DNA of 28,431 nucleotides from CBCXVS01 sp965178525. Lineage in GTDB: Bacteria; Tectomicrobia; Entotheonellia; Entotheonellales; Entotheonellaceae. Location: assembly GCA_965178525.1 (NCBI GenBank), contig CBCXVS010000061.1:1-28431 (forward strand), in the 5' to 3' direction. Every line of letters begins with the position of its first letter. Position 1 is the stretch's first letter. Position numbers and translations under genes: made by a program. The notes under the pieces are model-generated. The model did no database searches. It saw only the letters and a program-made list of their open reading frames with translations, and had not been told where the DNA came from. Below, piece by piece: positions 1 through 7,134 of this stretch.

Positions 1-51
1 CCATCGTTTGGGGGAGGATAGCCTACCTCATTAACTATTGGGGAACAACCC
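1..51 (-). mobile_element. Terminal 51 bp of a second copy of the IS5-like element
   Basis: These bases are identical to 19371-19421, the transposase-upstream end of the complete insertion sequence further down the window. They carry the same terminal inverted repeat (reverse complement GGGTTGTTCCCCAATAG) and are followed by the TA dinucleotide that forms the target duplication of the full copy. The rest of this copy lies outside the window. The window edge probably reflects an assembly break inside a repeated element. The element cuts into the DUF2156 gene that follows. Confidence 0.9.
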
Positions 52-597
52 TATTACCTCGTAGAGGAAGATCGCGATAACCACGATTACATATATGCTG
101 TGGACGAACTCGTGACACTAGCAGGACGGAAATATCAAACCCACCGCAACTTTATCAACCGCTTTGTTAAATTACATCAATGGGAAACGCGCGTGTTGGA
201 TTTGGCTGATGAGGCAGATCGGCAGGCCGTCGTTCAGGTCATGACACTTTGGCAGCACAACAAAACCAAAGAGGGCATGGACGTGGGTGTCGATCTCCAC
301 GCCATTGAGCAACTGCGTACTTTGCTGGATCAAGTACCCTTGTTAGCGGTCGGTATCTATGTGAATGACATGCTCTGTGGTTACACCATTTATGCTACTA
401 ATCTCTTTGAACACGCCGACACGCATTATACGGGTATCTTTAGAGTACTTAAGCAACAGACTGCTCTGCAACTTCAGCGACAAGGCTATCGATACTGGAA
501 TCATCAGCAAGATTCCGGTTTTTTGGGATTGCGCAAATCTAAAGATTCATTTCGCCCGGCTTTTTATTTGAGAAAGATGACGATCCGTATGAAATAA
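52..597 (+). pseudogene. DUF2156 (LPG synthase C-terminal, GNAT-like) protein, 5' end removed by IS
   Basis: The reading frame is open from the IS junction (Tyr-Tyr-Leu-Val at 52) to TAA at 597, giving 181 residues without a proper start. The only possible starts are internal, such as GTG at 100. The pattern LAGRKYQTHRNFINRF followed near the C-terminus by an N-x-x-Q-D-x-G-x-x-G-LRKSK motif is typical of the DUF2156 acyltransferase fold found in phosphatidylglycerol lysyltransferase C-terminal domains. Family members are normally about 290 residues or longer, so the N-terminal portion is missing. The gene ends 8 bp from the convergent coxL gene. The family assignment is from recognised motifs; the exact substrate is unknown, since soluble DUF2156 proteins are mostly uncharacterised. 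The fragment is probably non-functional because promoter, start and N-terminus are separated from it by the IS. Confidence 0.78.
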
Positions 598-605
598 GCC
601 ATATC

Positions 606-2975
606 TTAATGACCCGCTTGGCGCAGTAAATCACGGATACGGGATGGCGTAAAGGGTTGATGGGTGGTCTGAATGCCGAAAGGGGAAAGCGCATCCGCGA
701 TCGCGTTGACGATAGCGGGTGCGGCTCCTATAGCCCCGCCCTCTCCCACCGGCTTGGCGCCATAAGGCAAAGTGGGCGCGGGGATTTCCAAGTGCTCAAT
801 CTCAATCTGGGGGATATCGACCGCCATGGGAACCATGTAATCCTGAAGGGTATGCGTTACAAAACGCCCGTCGGCCGCATAAGCGGCATGTTCATACAGC
901 ACGCCTCCCACCCCCTGCGCGACACCACCTGAGATTTGTCCCTCCACGATCATCGGATTAATCACCGTACCACAATCCGATACCGCCACATATCGCTCAA
1001 TCGTCACGTGACCCGTCTCCATATCCACCTCGACAATACAAGCGTGAGTGCCACTGTAATAACTGGCGTGGGGAGCGTCATAACTACTGGTGGCCTCCAA
1101 GCCCGGCGTCTCCCCACCAGGCAATTTGGCCGGATCAAAATAGGCCACACGCGCCACTTCCGCCAACGTTGTCTCTGCGTCCGGCACGCCTTTGACGCGG
1201 ATACGTCCGTCACCGCGCAACTCCAAATCCTCCGGTGCGGCCTCAAAAAGATGTCCCGCAATCCGAAACATTTTATCTCTCACCTGTTGTGACGCACGTT
1301 GGGTTGCCCCACCCCCAATCACCATGCTCTGACTCGCGATCGTGCCCGCCCCATATGGGTCACGCGCAGTATCCCCATGTTTGACCACCACATCGGTCAG
1401 CCGCACACCTAATTCATCCGCTACCAACTGCGCCATCGTCGTCTCATGCCCTTGCCCGTGTGATGAAATGCCGACCATCACCGTGACTTCCCCGGTGGCC
1501 TCGACCCTAACGGTGGTGCTAGTCCACGCCACGTCATTCACGCCCCACTCTTGATACGCCGATGTTGGCACCGCACCGACCTCAATGAAAGTGCTCAAGC
1601 CCAATCCCAAGTAACACCCTTGAGCGCGGCGTTGGCGTTGGCGTTCCCGAAAGTTGCTATACCCGATCTGTTCCAATGCCTTTTCGAGCGTCTCATCTAT
1701 CGTCACATCCGTAACCATCGCACCATTGGGTGAGCGGTAGGGTTGGTCGGCCTGCCGAATGATATGTTTGCGACGCAGTTCTACGGGGTCTAACCCCAAT
1801 TCTTGGGCAATGATTTCCATGATATTTTCATTGATCACATTGCATGCGATCATGGGGGCACGATACGCGGACAGGGGGCACTTATTGGTCAAGACGCTGA
1901 AGGCGTCGTAGGCAAAGCAGGGGAACTTCCAAGGGCCAGCAATACCACTTGCGGTCAACAGGGCAAACACATGGGTTGGGAAAATCATGCTGGGATAGGC
2001 GCCCATGTTGGTGAAGAGTTTGGGCTTCATGGCCAGGATGGTCCCATCCTGCTGCACCGCGACATCCAGATAACAGATCTCGTCACGCGCGTGAGCAGAA
2101 GCCATTAAATTCTCACGCCGATCTTCAATCCACTTGACCGGCCGCCGCAGCATGCGGGCCAGGAGGCTGACAACCACTTCTTCACGATGCAAGATGCCCT
2201 TTTGTCCAAAGCCGCCGCCGACATCGGGGGCAATCACGCGGACTTCATGCCGTCTCAAACCCAGTAAGGGGGCGAGGACATCGCGGACGACGTGGGGACG
2301 TTGGGTTGCGGTGTACAAGTCAAGCACGTGATGCCCCATATCCCAATGACCGATGCAACCTCGTGTTTCCATAGGGACATGGGTCTGGCGGTGCTGATGA
2401 TAGACCACGCGAATCACGTTATCAGCCGAGGCGAACGCCCCTTGCACATCGCCAAAGCTGTATGAATAGTGAGCCACGACGTTGCTATTGAGTTCCTCGT
2501 CTAGGACCGGTGCGCCTGGCTGGGCGGCTTCTTCGGCATCCATCACGGGGGGTAAGGGTTCATACACGATCTCGATCAACTCCAGCGCATCCTCCGCCAC
2601 ATAGCGATCTATCGCCACCACCACAGCCACAATATCCCCCATAAAGCGCACCTTGCCCACAGCTAAAGGAGGCACGTGCAGGGTCTCGGTGATGGGGGGT
2701 GGCCCAGGGACGCTCATGGGTTCGGCGAGTTGCGCTTGCAATGCCTCACCCGTATACACGCCCAAAACCCCCGGCAAGGCTTTGGCTGGCGTGGTGTCAA
2801 TGTATTTGATGGCCGCGTGCGCATGTGGGCTACGCAAAAAAGCGGCATGTACCAGGCCTGAGAGCTTGATGTCTGCCACGTAACGGCCATTTCCGGTCAA
2901 AAAGCGTGCATCTTCCGTGCAATGTACACGCCGGCCGACATACCTCGATGTCAAGGCATCGTCCCCATTCATCAT
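606..2975 (-). CDS. Molybdopterin-binding large subunit, xanthine dehydrogenase/CoxL family
   Basis: This 789-residue protein is the catalytic subunit of a molybdenum hydroxylase (aldehyde oxidase, xanthine dehydrogenase or CO dehydrogenase-like). The N-terminal hammerhead-like domain begins near YVGRRVHCTEDARFLTGNGRYVAD. The molybdopterin-contacting glycine-rich segment GGGFGQKG lies near residue 255, and the C-terminal GEGGAIGAAPAIVNAI contains the conserved catalytic glutamate. The active-site loop reads SAYRAPM, not the AYRCSFR of true form I CO dehydrogenase nor AYRGAGR of form II, so CO is unlikely to be the substrate. Its start overlaps the coxM stop by ATGA, indicating translational coupling. 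The third, [2Fe-2S] subunit (CoxS type) is not present on either side, so it must be encoded elsewhere or be lost. Substrate unknown. Confidence 0.92.
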   Translation of the reverse strand: MMNGDDALTSRYVGRRVHCTEDARFLTGNGRYVADIKLSGLVHAAFLRSPHAHAAIKYIDTTPAKALPGVLGVYTGEALQAQLAEPMSVPGPPPITETLHVPPLAVGKVRFMGDIVAVVVAIDRYVAEDALELIEIVYEPLPPVMDAEEAAQPGAPVLDEELNSNVVAHYSYSFGDVQGAFASADNVIRVVYHQHRQTHVPMETRGCIGHWDMGHHVLDLYTATQRPHVVRDVLAPLLGLRRHEVRVIAPDVGGGFGQKGILHREEVVVSLLARMLRRPVKWIEDRRENLMASAHARDEICYLDVAVQQDGTILAMKPKLFTNMGAYPSMIFPTHVFALLTASGIAGPWKFPCFAYDAFSVLTNKCPLSAYRAPMIACNVINENIMEIIAQELGLDPVELRRKHIIRQADQPYRSPNGAMVTDVTIDETLEKALEQIGYSNFRERQRQRRAQGCYLGLGLSTFIEVGAVPTSAYQEWGVNDVAWTSTTVRVEATGEVTVMVGISSHGQGHETTMAQLVADELGVRLTDVVVKHGDTARDPYGAGTIASQSMVIGGGATQRASQQVRDKMFRIAGHLFEAAPEDLELRGDGRIRVKGVPDAETTLAEVARVAYFDPAKLPGGETPGLEATSSYDAPHASYYSGTHACIVEVDMETGHVTIERYVAVSDCGTVINPMIVEGQISGGVAQGVGGVLYEHAAYAADGRFVTHTLQDYMVPMAVDIPQIEIEHLEIPAPTLPYGAKPVGEGGAIGAAPAIVNAIADALSPFGIQTTHQPFTPSRIRDLLRQAGH

Positions 2976-3853
2976 GAAAGACGCCCTCCCAAAGCACGTC
3001 CTGCTGCTTCCGCTAAGGCGCGCCGCGTCAGGACCCCTGCCACTTCCCGGCGATAGGTTGCCGACGCATGGGTGTCTGTAAACGAGTCCAAATGAGCAGA
3101 GACCTCAACCGCCGCAGCGGCAATCGCCGCCCCATCGAGTACCTGTCCGTGTAGCAATGCTTCCACGTGGAGAACGCGTATCGGCACGTCTTGCACGCCA
3201 AACAAAACCAGCCGGGTTTTGGCACAATGTCCGGCTTCATCTAAAGTAACCAGTGCCACCACCCCAACCAGTGCGGGTCCACGATGCCGCTGGGCGACTT
3301 CTTTAATGGCCCCGCCTGTGCCCAGGGACGATGTGGGAAAGCGCGTTTCGATCAAGATTTCATCAGGATTCATGGCCGTTTCCATCCGACCTCTATAAAA
3401 TATCTCAGGCCGCACCGTGCGCCTTCGGTCGTTAGGACCGGCCAAAAGCAACTCCGCCTCTAGCGCTAAAGCCAAAGCCGGCAATTCCGCCGCGGGGTCC
3501 CCATAAGCCAAACTCCCCCCAACCGTTCCTCGATTGCGAATCGGAAACGTCCCAATCCACTGCGCAGCTTCGTTTAACAGCGGTTGTCGTTTGGCCACCT
3601 CCGCTCCCTCTAAGGCCCGCTGACGTGTCATTGCGCCAATCACCAGGGTTTCCTTGTCGTGGTGGATATAAGCTAATGCTTGAATCCGATTCAGGTCTAC
3701 CAAAATGGCCGGCCTCACGAGCCGTAAGTTGAGTAACGGCATCAGGCTCTGTCCACCCGCTAGCAGTTTGGCTTCCGTACCATACTGTCCCAATAGAGTC
3801 AGCGCTTCATCTAAACTCCGGGGTGCATCGTATTTGAAGGGGGCGGGCTTCAT
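2972..3853 (-). CDS. FAD-binding medium subunit, CoxM/xanthine dehydrogenase family
   Basis: The 293-residue protein is the flavin subunit that passes electrons from the [2Fe-2S] subunit to the final acceptor. The two FAD-binding motifs are clear: LLAGGQSLMPLLNLRL near residue 30 and TVGGSLAYGDPAAELPA near residue 110. The C-terminal CO-dehydrogenase flavoprotein domain follows. Length matches the family (about 280-295). ATG at 3853 is preceded by a modest AAGGA about 12 nt upstream. It is the first gene of a two-gene unit with coxL, overlapping it by four bases. A crotonase remnant lies just upstream on the same strand, suggesting that this was once a longer catabolic operon. Confidence 0.92.
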   Translation of the reverse strand: MKPAPFKYDAPRSLDEALTLLGQYGTEAKLLAGGQSLMPLLNLRLVRPAILVDLNRIQALAYIHHDKETLVIGAMTRQRALEGAEVAKRQPLLNEAAQWIGTFPIRNRGTVGGSLAYGDPAAELPALALALEAELLLAGPNDRRRTVRPEIFYRGRMETAMNPDEILIETRFPTSSLGTGGAIKEVAQRHRGPALVGVVALVTLDEAGHCAKTRLVLFGVQDVPIRVLHVEALLHGQVLDGAAIAAAAVEVSAHLDSFTDTHASATYRREVAGVLTRRALAEAAGRALGGRLS

Positions 3854-3884
3854 GGGTGCAAATGTTCCTTATCATGTGGGGCAT

Positions 3885-4104
3885 TTACAAGCCCATCGAC
3901 TGCCGAATTTGCTCAATGGCATCATGCCGCATGAACTGCTTTCATCTTGGCATAATTGGCCTGGGGGAGTTCCGCGAGGTTGGCCCTTGCCAACGCCGTA
4001 TCCAACAGTGCATCCGCCTCACAAACCTCATCCAAATAGCCGGCCTCCACCGCGCCTTCGGGATCGTAAATCCGCGCCTGATCGGTACACATTCCCGTAT
4101 CCTT
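3885..4104 (-). pseudogene. C-terminal remnant of an enoyl-CoA hydratase/isomerase
   Basis: Reading the minus strand from about 4104 gives a crotonase C-terminal segment: ARIYDPEGAVEAGYLDEV, then LLDTALARANLAELPQANYAK. This matches the usual 'AVEAGFLDRV' region and the following helices. After KMKAV the frame runs into a stop (HAA*), while the +1 frame continues with MRHDAIEQIRQSMGL and a TAA at 3885, the expected kind of family C-terminus. The fragment therefore carries a frameshift and lacks everything upstream, including the oxyanion-hole motifs. A TAA precedes the homologous part near 4116. It sits about 30 bp upstream of coxM on the same strand. No function is expected. Confidence 0.6.
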
Positions 4105-4303
4105 TTAGCCGTGCCCAATGTTAGGATGTGGCCCTGCAGCCCCGGCTAATCTTCTACAACATCGATACTCTGGCTGCCATTATACAGCATGTATCTCCAT
4201 ACTTCAGCAAAAGGCAGACATGTTGAAGTTGGAGGATTACAAGGGCCATCGAGCAGGGAGATCCCCGCTTCTCCGTTGTCTCACAAGGGAAAATAGATGG
4301 GGC
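4105..4303. other. Intergenic stretch between the divergent cox and grd units
   Basis: Between the crotonase remnant and the grd promoter I see no convincing gene. A short frame starting at ATG 4220 reads MLKLEDYKGHRAGRSPLLRC. It faintly resembles the start of BtrH-type N-terminal domains but runs on into the grdB leader without further similarity, so I do not call it. No glycine-riboswitch core or other known leader was recognised. Confidence 0.4.
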
Positions 4304-4332
4304 TTGACCTCGTGCAGAACTTCTCGTAGAGT
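4304..4332 (+). promoter_or_regulatory. Candidate sigma70-type promoter of the grd cluster
   Basis: TTGACC at 4304-4309 and TAGAGT at 4327-4332 are separated by exactly 17 bp. The predicted transcript would start about 30 nt before the AAGGAGG ribosome-binding site that precedes the grdB ATG at 4371. This is the only good -35/-10 pair I found in the 500-bp cox-grd intergenic region. The assignment is by inspection only. Confidence 0.5.
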
Positions 4333-4370
4333 CGTGTGCCGGAACAGTCGCAGCAAGGAGGAACAGAGCC

Positions 4371-5716
4371 ATGCCAGAGCCATTGCGCGTGGTGCACTAT
4401 GTCAACCAGTTCTTCGGTGGTATCGGCGGTGAAGAAGCCGCCAATGTAGACGCGTCGGTAGCGGACGGCACCGTGGGATCCGGCCGGGCCTTACAGCAGG
4501 CGTTGGGGCCGCAAGGGACCGTGGTCCACACCCTCATATGCGGGGACAACTACGCCAACGATCGGCGTGACGAGGCCATGACGGCGCTTGAAACGCATCT
4601 GCGCGCGTTGCAACCGGATGTGCTCATGGCCGGTCCGGCGTTTGGCTCGGGCCGTTATGGGCTTGCCTGCGCCCAGGTGTGTCAACTCGCCCAGGAAATC
4701 GGCATCCCGGCGCTGACCGGTATGCATCCCGACAATCCGGGCGTGGCCAGTTCATGGCCGAATGTGCTCATGGCGCCAACGGGCGAGACCTCGGCGGATA
4801 TGCAAACGGCGCTGGCGGCCATGACCCGCCTGGCGGTGAAATTGGGCCGCGGTGAGGTCTTAGGAGCAGCGGAACACGAGGGGTATCTGCCACGCGGTAT
4901 CCGGCGCATGATCGGCAGCGTCCCGGGTATGAGCGGGCGCTCGATATGCTGTTGCAGAAGTTGCGGGGCGACGCGTTCGTCACCGAGGTGCCGATCCACG
5001 CGCCCGAACGCGTGGCGCCAGCGCTGCCGCTTGCCGACCTCTCCGGCGCCACCATTGCCATGGTGACCACCGGGGGCCTCGTGCGCAAGGGCAACCCGGA
5101 TAAGCAGGTCTCGGCCAATGCATCCCGTTATTATCGCCATTCCGTGGCCGAATTGCGCAGCCTGTCCGGCCAGGATTAGGAAGCCTACCACGCCGGGTAT
5201 TTCAATCACATTGTCAATGCGAATCCGAATTACATTTTGCCCCTCAATTTCTTACGGGATTTGTAAGAGGCTGGCACGATTGCTGGCATGTTCGAGTCGA
5301 TTTATGCGTTGCCGGGCGTGAGCACGCCCGTAGCCATGTCACAGAGTCTGGGCCGGAGCATCGCCCAGGATCTCCAGGATGCACACGTGCATGGCTGCTT
5401 ATTGGTGGCGACGTGAGGCACGTGCAATCGTTGCGGGGCAACGATCGCCAAGGAAATCGAGCGGGCCGGCATTCCGGTGGGGATGATCTCGGCCATCTAT
5501 GACCTGGCGCTCACGACCGGCGCCAACCGCGTCATCCGTGGCGCCCGCATCGAGCATGTCTGCGGCGATCCCAATCTTGGGGAAGAAAAGGATTATGCCT
5601 ATGGCATGCGCATTGTACAGACGGCTCTCGAGGCCATCTGCACGCCCGTGAGCGGCCCCACGCTGTTCGATCCGATGGAGCGTGCGGTGGCGCTGGAGGT
5701 GAGTCATGCAACTTGA
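4371..5716 (+). pseudogene. grdB: Glycine/sarcosine/betaine reductase component B selenoprotein GrdB, with disruptions
   Basis: GrdB is the substrate-activating selenoprotein of component B in glycine, sarcosine or betaine reductase. The start VVHYVNQFFGGIGGEEAAN and the later ICGDNYANDRRDEA, LVTTGGLV-like and GNPD segments are characteristic. The Sec codon is TGA at 5414-5416 in the context VAT-U-GTCNRCGAT, matching the family motif U-G-T-C-x-R-C-G-A-T, and a hairpin follows it. Three other lesions break the frame: an apparent one-base loss near 4904-4908 (IRR then HDRQRPGYERALDMLLQKL in the -1 frame), TAG at 5177 where QD-Y-EAYH is expected, and TAA at 5264 where RDL-E-EAG is expected. With these repaired the protein would be about 448 residues with Sec near 349, close to normal. 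An AAGGAGG site precedes the ATG. The gene overlaps grdE by 11 bp. It is either a recent pseudogene or affected by sequence errors. Confidence 0.85.
5427..5445 (+). promoter_or_regulatory. Putative bacterial SECIS hairpin of grdB
   Basis: A perfect 8-bp stem (ATCGTTGC / GCAACGAT) closes a GGG loop. The loop begins 19 nt after the UGA at 5414-5416. Bacterial SECIS elements lie within the coding region just downstream of the UGA, with a small apical loop containing G at roughly 16-37 nt. Both the spacing and the loop fit. No folding program was run. Confidence 0.6.
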
Positions 5717-6995
5717 GATCGGCTCATTCCCGGTCCGCCATGTCAGCTTTGGGGCGCAGACGCGCTACGTGGATGGACATCTCGAAGTCGACAAGGCCGC
5801 CGTCTTGAAAGCCGTCATGCAGGACCCGCGTATCGCAAGTGCGGATCTGGAATTGGCCTTTCCGGGCGAATCGGTGCGGATCTGGCCGGTGCGGGATGTC
5901 ATCGAGCCCCGCATCAAAGTGGAGGGGCCGGGCGTCGCCTACCCTGGCGCCTGCGGCCGCGCCATCACCACCGTGGGCGAAGGGCGGACGTATCGTCTGG
6001 CGGGCATGGGCATCGCGGAGGTATCACGTGTCAACTGGCATGACGCGGGCGGGGATTTTGTTGAAATCTGTCTGGATATGTCCGGACACTGGGCCGACGT
6101 CATTCCGCAAAGCCAATTGATCAATCTCTGCCTGGTGGTCGAACCGGATCCGGGGCTGGGCAACGAGGCGCAAAACGAGGCGGTGCACAAAGCGGCCTTG
6201 GTGGTGAATGATCAGGTGGCGGCCGCGACGCGGGACCTGACAGCACCGCAGCGCGAGGTGTTTAGCCTGCGCCAAGTTGACCCCGCTCTGCCCAAGGTGA
6301 TCTACATCTGGTGCGTCCATTCGCCGCAGGCCATGTCCGGGTCGCCCACGGCGTTTTGTACCATGACCTATGGCTTGACACAGTTGACCCCGCCCTGGTT
6401 CTTGCATCCGAATGAAATCCTCGATGGCGCGCTGAGCGGCCCGTACCGCACGGCGTTTGCCATGTCCTGGACGATGGTCAACAACCCGCTCCTGCTCGAT
6501 TTGTATCGCCGGCATGGGGTGGATTGGAATTTCCTCGGGGTCATTTCGTTGCGCACGGAATGGACGACGCAGCATGAAAAGCAACTGATGGCCAATCAGA
6601 CGGCGAAGCTGGCCCGGCAGCTTGGCGCCGCCGGCGCGCTGGTCACCTGGGACACGGGCGGCAATGAGTTCATCGAGGTGGTTCGGACCATTCAGGCGTG
6701 CGAACAACTCGGCATCAAAACCGTGTTCCTGACGAGTGAGGATGATGCCACGGAAGCGGCGCCGACGATGCTGGAACCGCTGCCGGAAGCGGATGCGATC
6801 GTGAGTACGAGTTTTTTCAAGACCCGGACCCTGGAAACGCCCGACTTGCCGCCGGTAGAGCGCGTCATTGGCGCGCCCCAAAAGGCCATCGGACCGTTGC
6901 GCGACCAGTTGGTCCCGACGGCTGGCCCGTTGCCGCCGCCGCCACGTTTCGATGATCACTATGGGTTTGGGAATTTGAGTTGTATCGAGTATTAG
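5706..6995 (+). CDS. grdE: Glycine/sarcosine/betaine reductase component B alpha/beta subunit, GrdE-like
   Basis: The 429-residue protein matches the GrdE/GrdG/GrdI family. The N-terminus has MQLEIGSFPVRHVSFG, then FPGESVRIWPVRDVIEPRIKVEG and a VGEGRTYRLAGM segment; the C-terminal half has HGVDWNFLGVISLRTEW. In clostridial GrdE the proprotein cleaves itself at an Asn-Cys pair near residue 242 (SGN-CVSAC) to form the pyruvoyl cofactor. Here the aligned stretch reads LSGPYRTAFAMSW, with no Asn-Cys, so self-processing is doubtful. The start ATG has a strong GGAGGTGAG upstream, located inside the end of grdB (11-bp overlap), showing translational coupling. The frame is intact even though grdB is disrupted. 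The substrate (glycine, sarcosine, betaine or another compound) cannot be told from the sequence. Confidence 0.85.
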   Translation: MQLEIGSFPVRHVSFGAQTRYVDGHLEVDKAAVLKAVMQDPRIASADLELAFPGESVRIWPVRDVIEPRIKVEGPGVAYPGACGRAITTVGEGRTYRLAGMGIAEVSRVNWHDAGGDFVEICLDMSGHWADVIPQSQLINLCLVVEPDPGLGNEAQNEAVHKAALVVNDQVAAATRDLTAPQREVFSLRQVDPALPKVIYIWCVHSPQAMSGSPTAFCTMTYGLTQLTPPWFLHPNEILDGALSGPYRTAFAMSWTMVNNPLLLDLYRRHGVDWNFLGVISLRTEWTTQHEKQLMANQTAKLARQLGAAGALVTWDTGGNEFIEVVRTIQACEQLGIKTVFLTSEDDATEAAPTMLEPLPEADAIVSTSFFKTRTLETPDLPPVERVIGAPQKAIGPLRDQLVPTAGPLPPPPRFDDHYGFGNLSCIEY

Positions 6996-7130
6996 CTGTC
7001 AGCTGTCGGCTCTCAGCTCTCAGCTCGGGAAAAAAGGGCAGGGTGCCTGGCATGCACCCGATACGTTGGTCATAGGGCGGCAACGCCGCCCTATAAAAGC
7101 TGACAGCTGAGAGCTGAGAGCCGACAGCTT
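6994..7130. repeat. Inverted heptad-repeat element between grdE and grdC
   Basis: Left arm 6994-7025 is a run of 7-nt units (AGCTGTC, AGCTGTC, GGCTCTC, AGCTCTC, AGCT), and right arm about 7099-7129 is the inverted counterpart (AGCTGAC, AGCTGAG, AGCTGAG, AGCCGAC, AGCT). Positions 7001-7025 and 7105-7129 are exact reverse complements over 25 bp. The 79-bp spacer holds two more perfect hairpins: GGGTGC/GCACCC at 7041-7059 and TAGGGCGG/CCGCCCTA at 7073-7093. The element ends 5 bp before the grdC ATG and occupies the place where its ribosome-binding site should be. It could be a mobile palindromic repeat or an mRNA-stabilising or attenuating structure inside the operon. Confidence 0.85.
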
Positions 7131-7134
7131 AAAG

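Noticed and set aside
1004..2331. Several plus- and minus-strand ORFs of 60-120 codons overlapping coxL
   Set aside because: They lie in other frames of a strongly supported gene and show no domain pattern of their own. The same holds for the many overlapping frames in grdE, grdC, leuC, selO and the HD-GYP gene.
606..2975. True aerobic CO dehydrogenase large subunit
   Set aside because: The active-site loop is SAYRAPM, lacking the Cys of AYRCSFR, and the CoxS gene is absent.
4105..4370. Glycine riboswitch upstream of grdB
   Set aside because: I looked for the paired glycine-aptamer core sequences in the leader and did not find them.
5177..5266. TAG in grdB (and in the gentisate dioxygenase gene) as a pyrrolysine codon
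   Set aside because: The positions correspond to Tyr and Trp in relatives, a TAA lies nearby in grdB, and nothing else points to pyrrolysine use. Nonsense mutation is simpler.
6994..7130. CRISPR array
   Set aside because: The repeats are 7-nt units in inverted arms without unique spacers of constant length.
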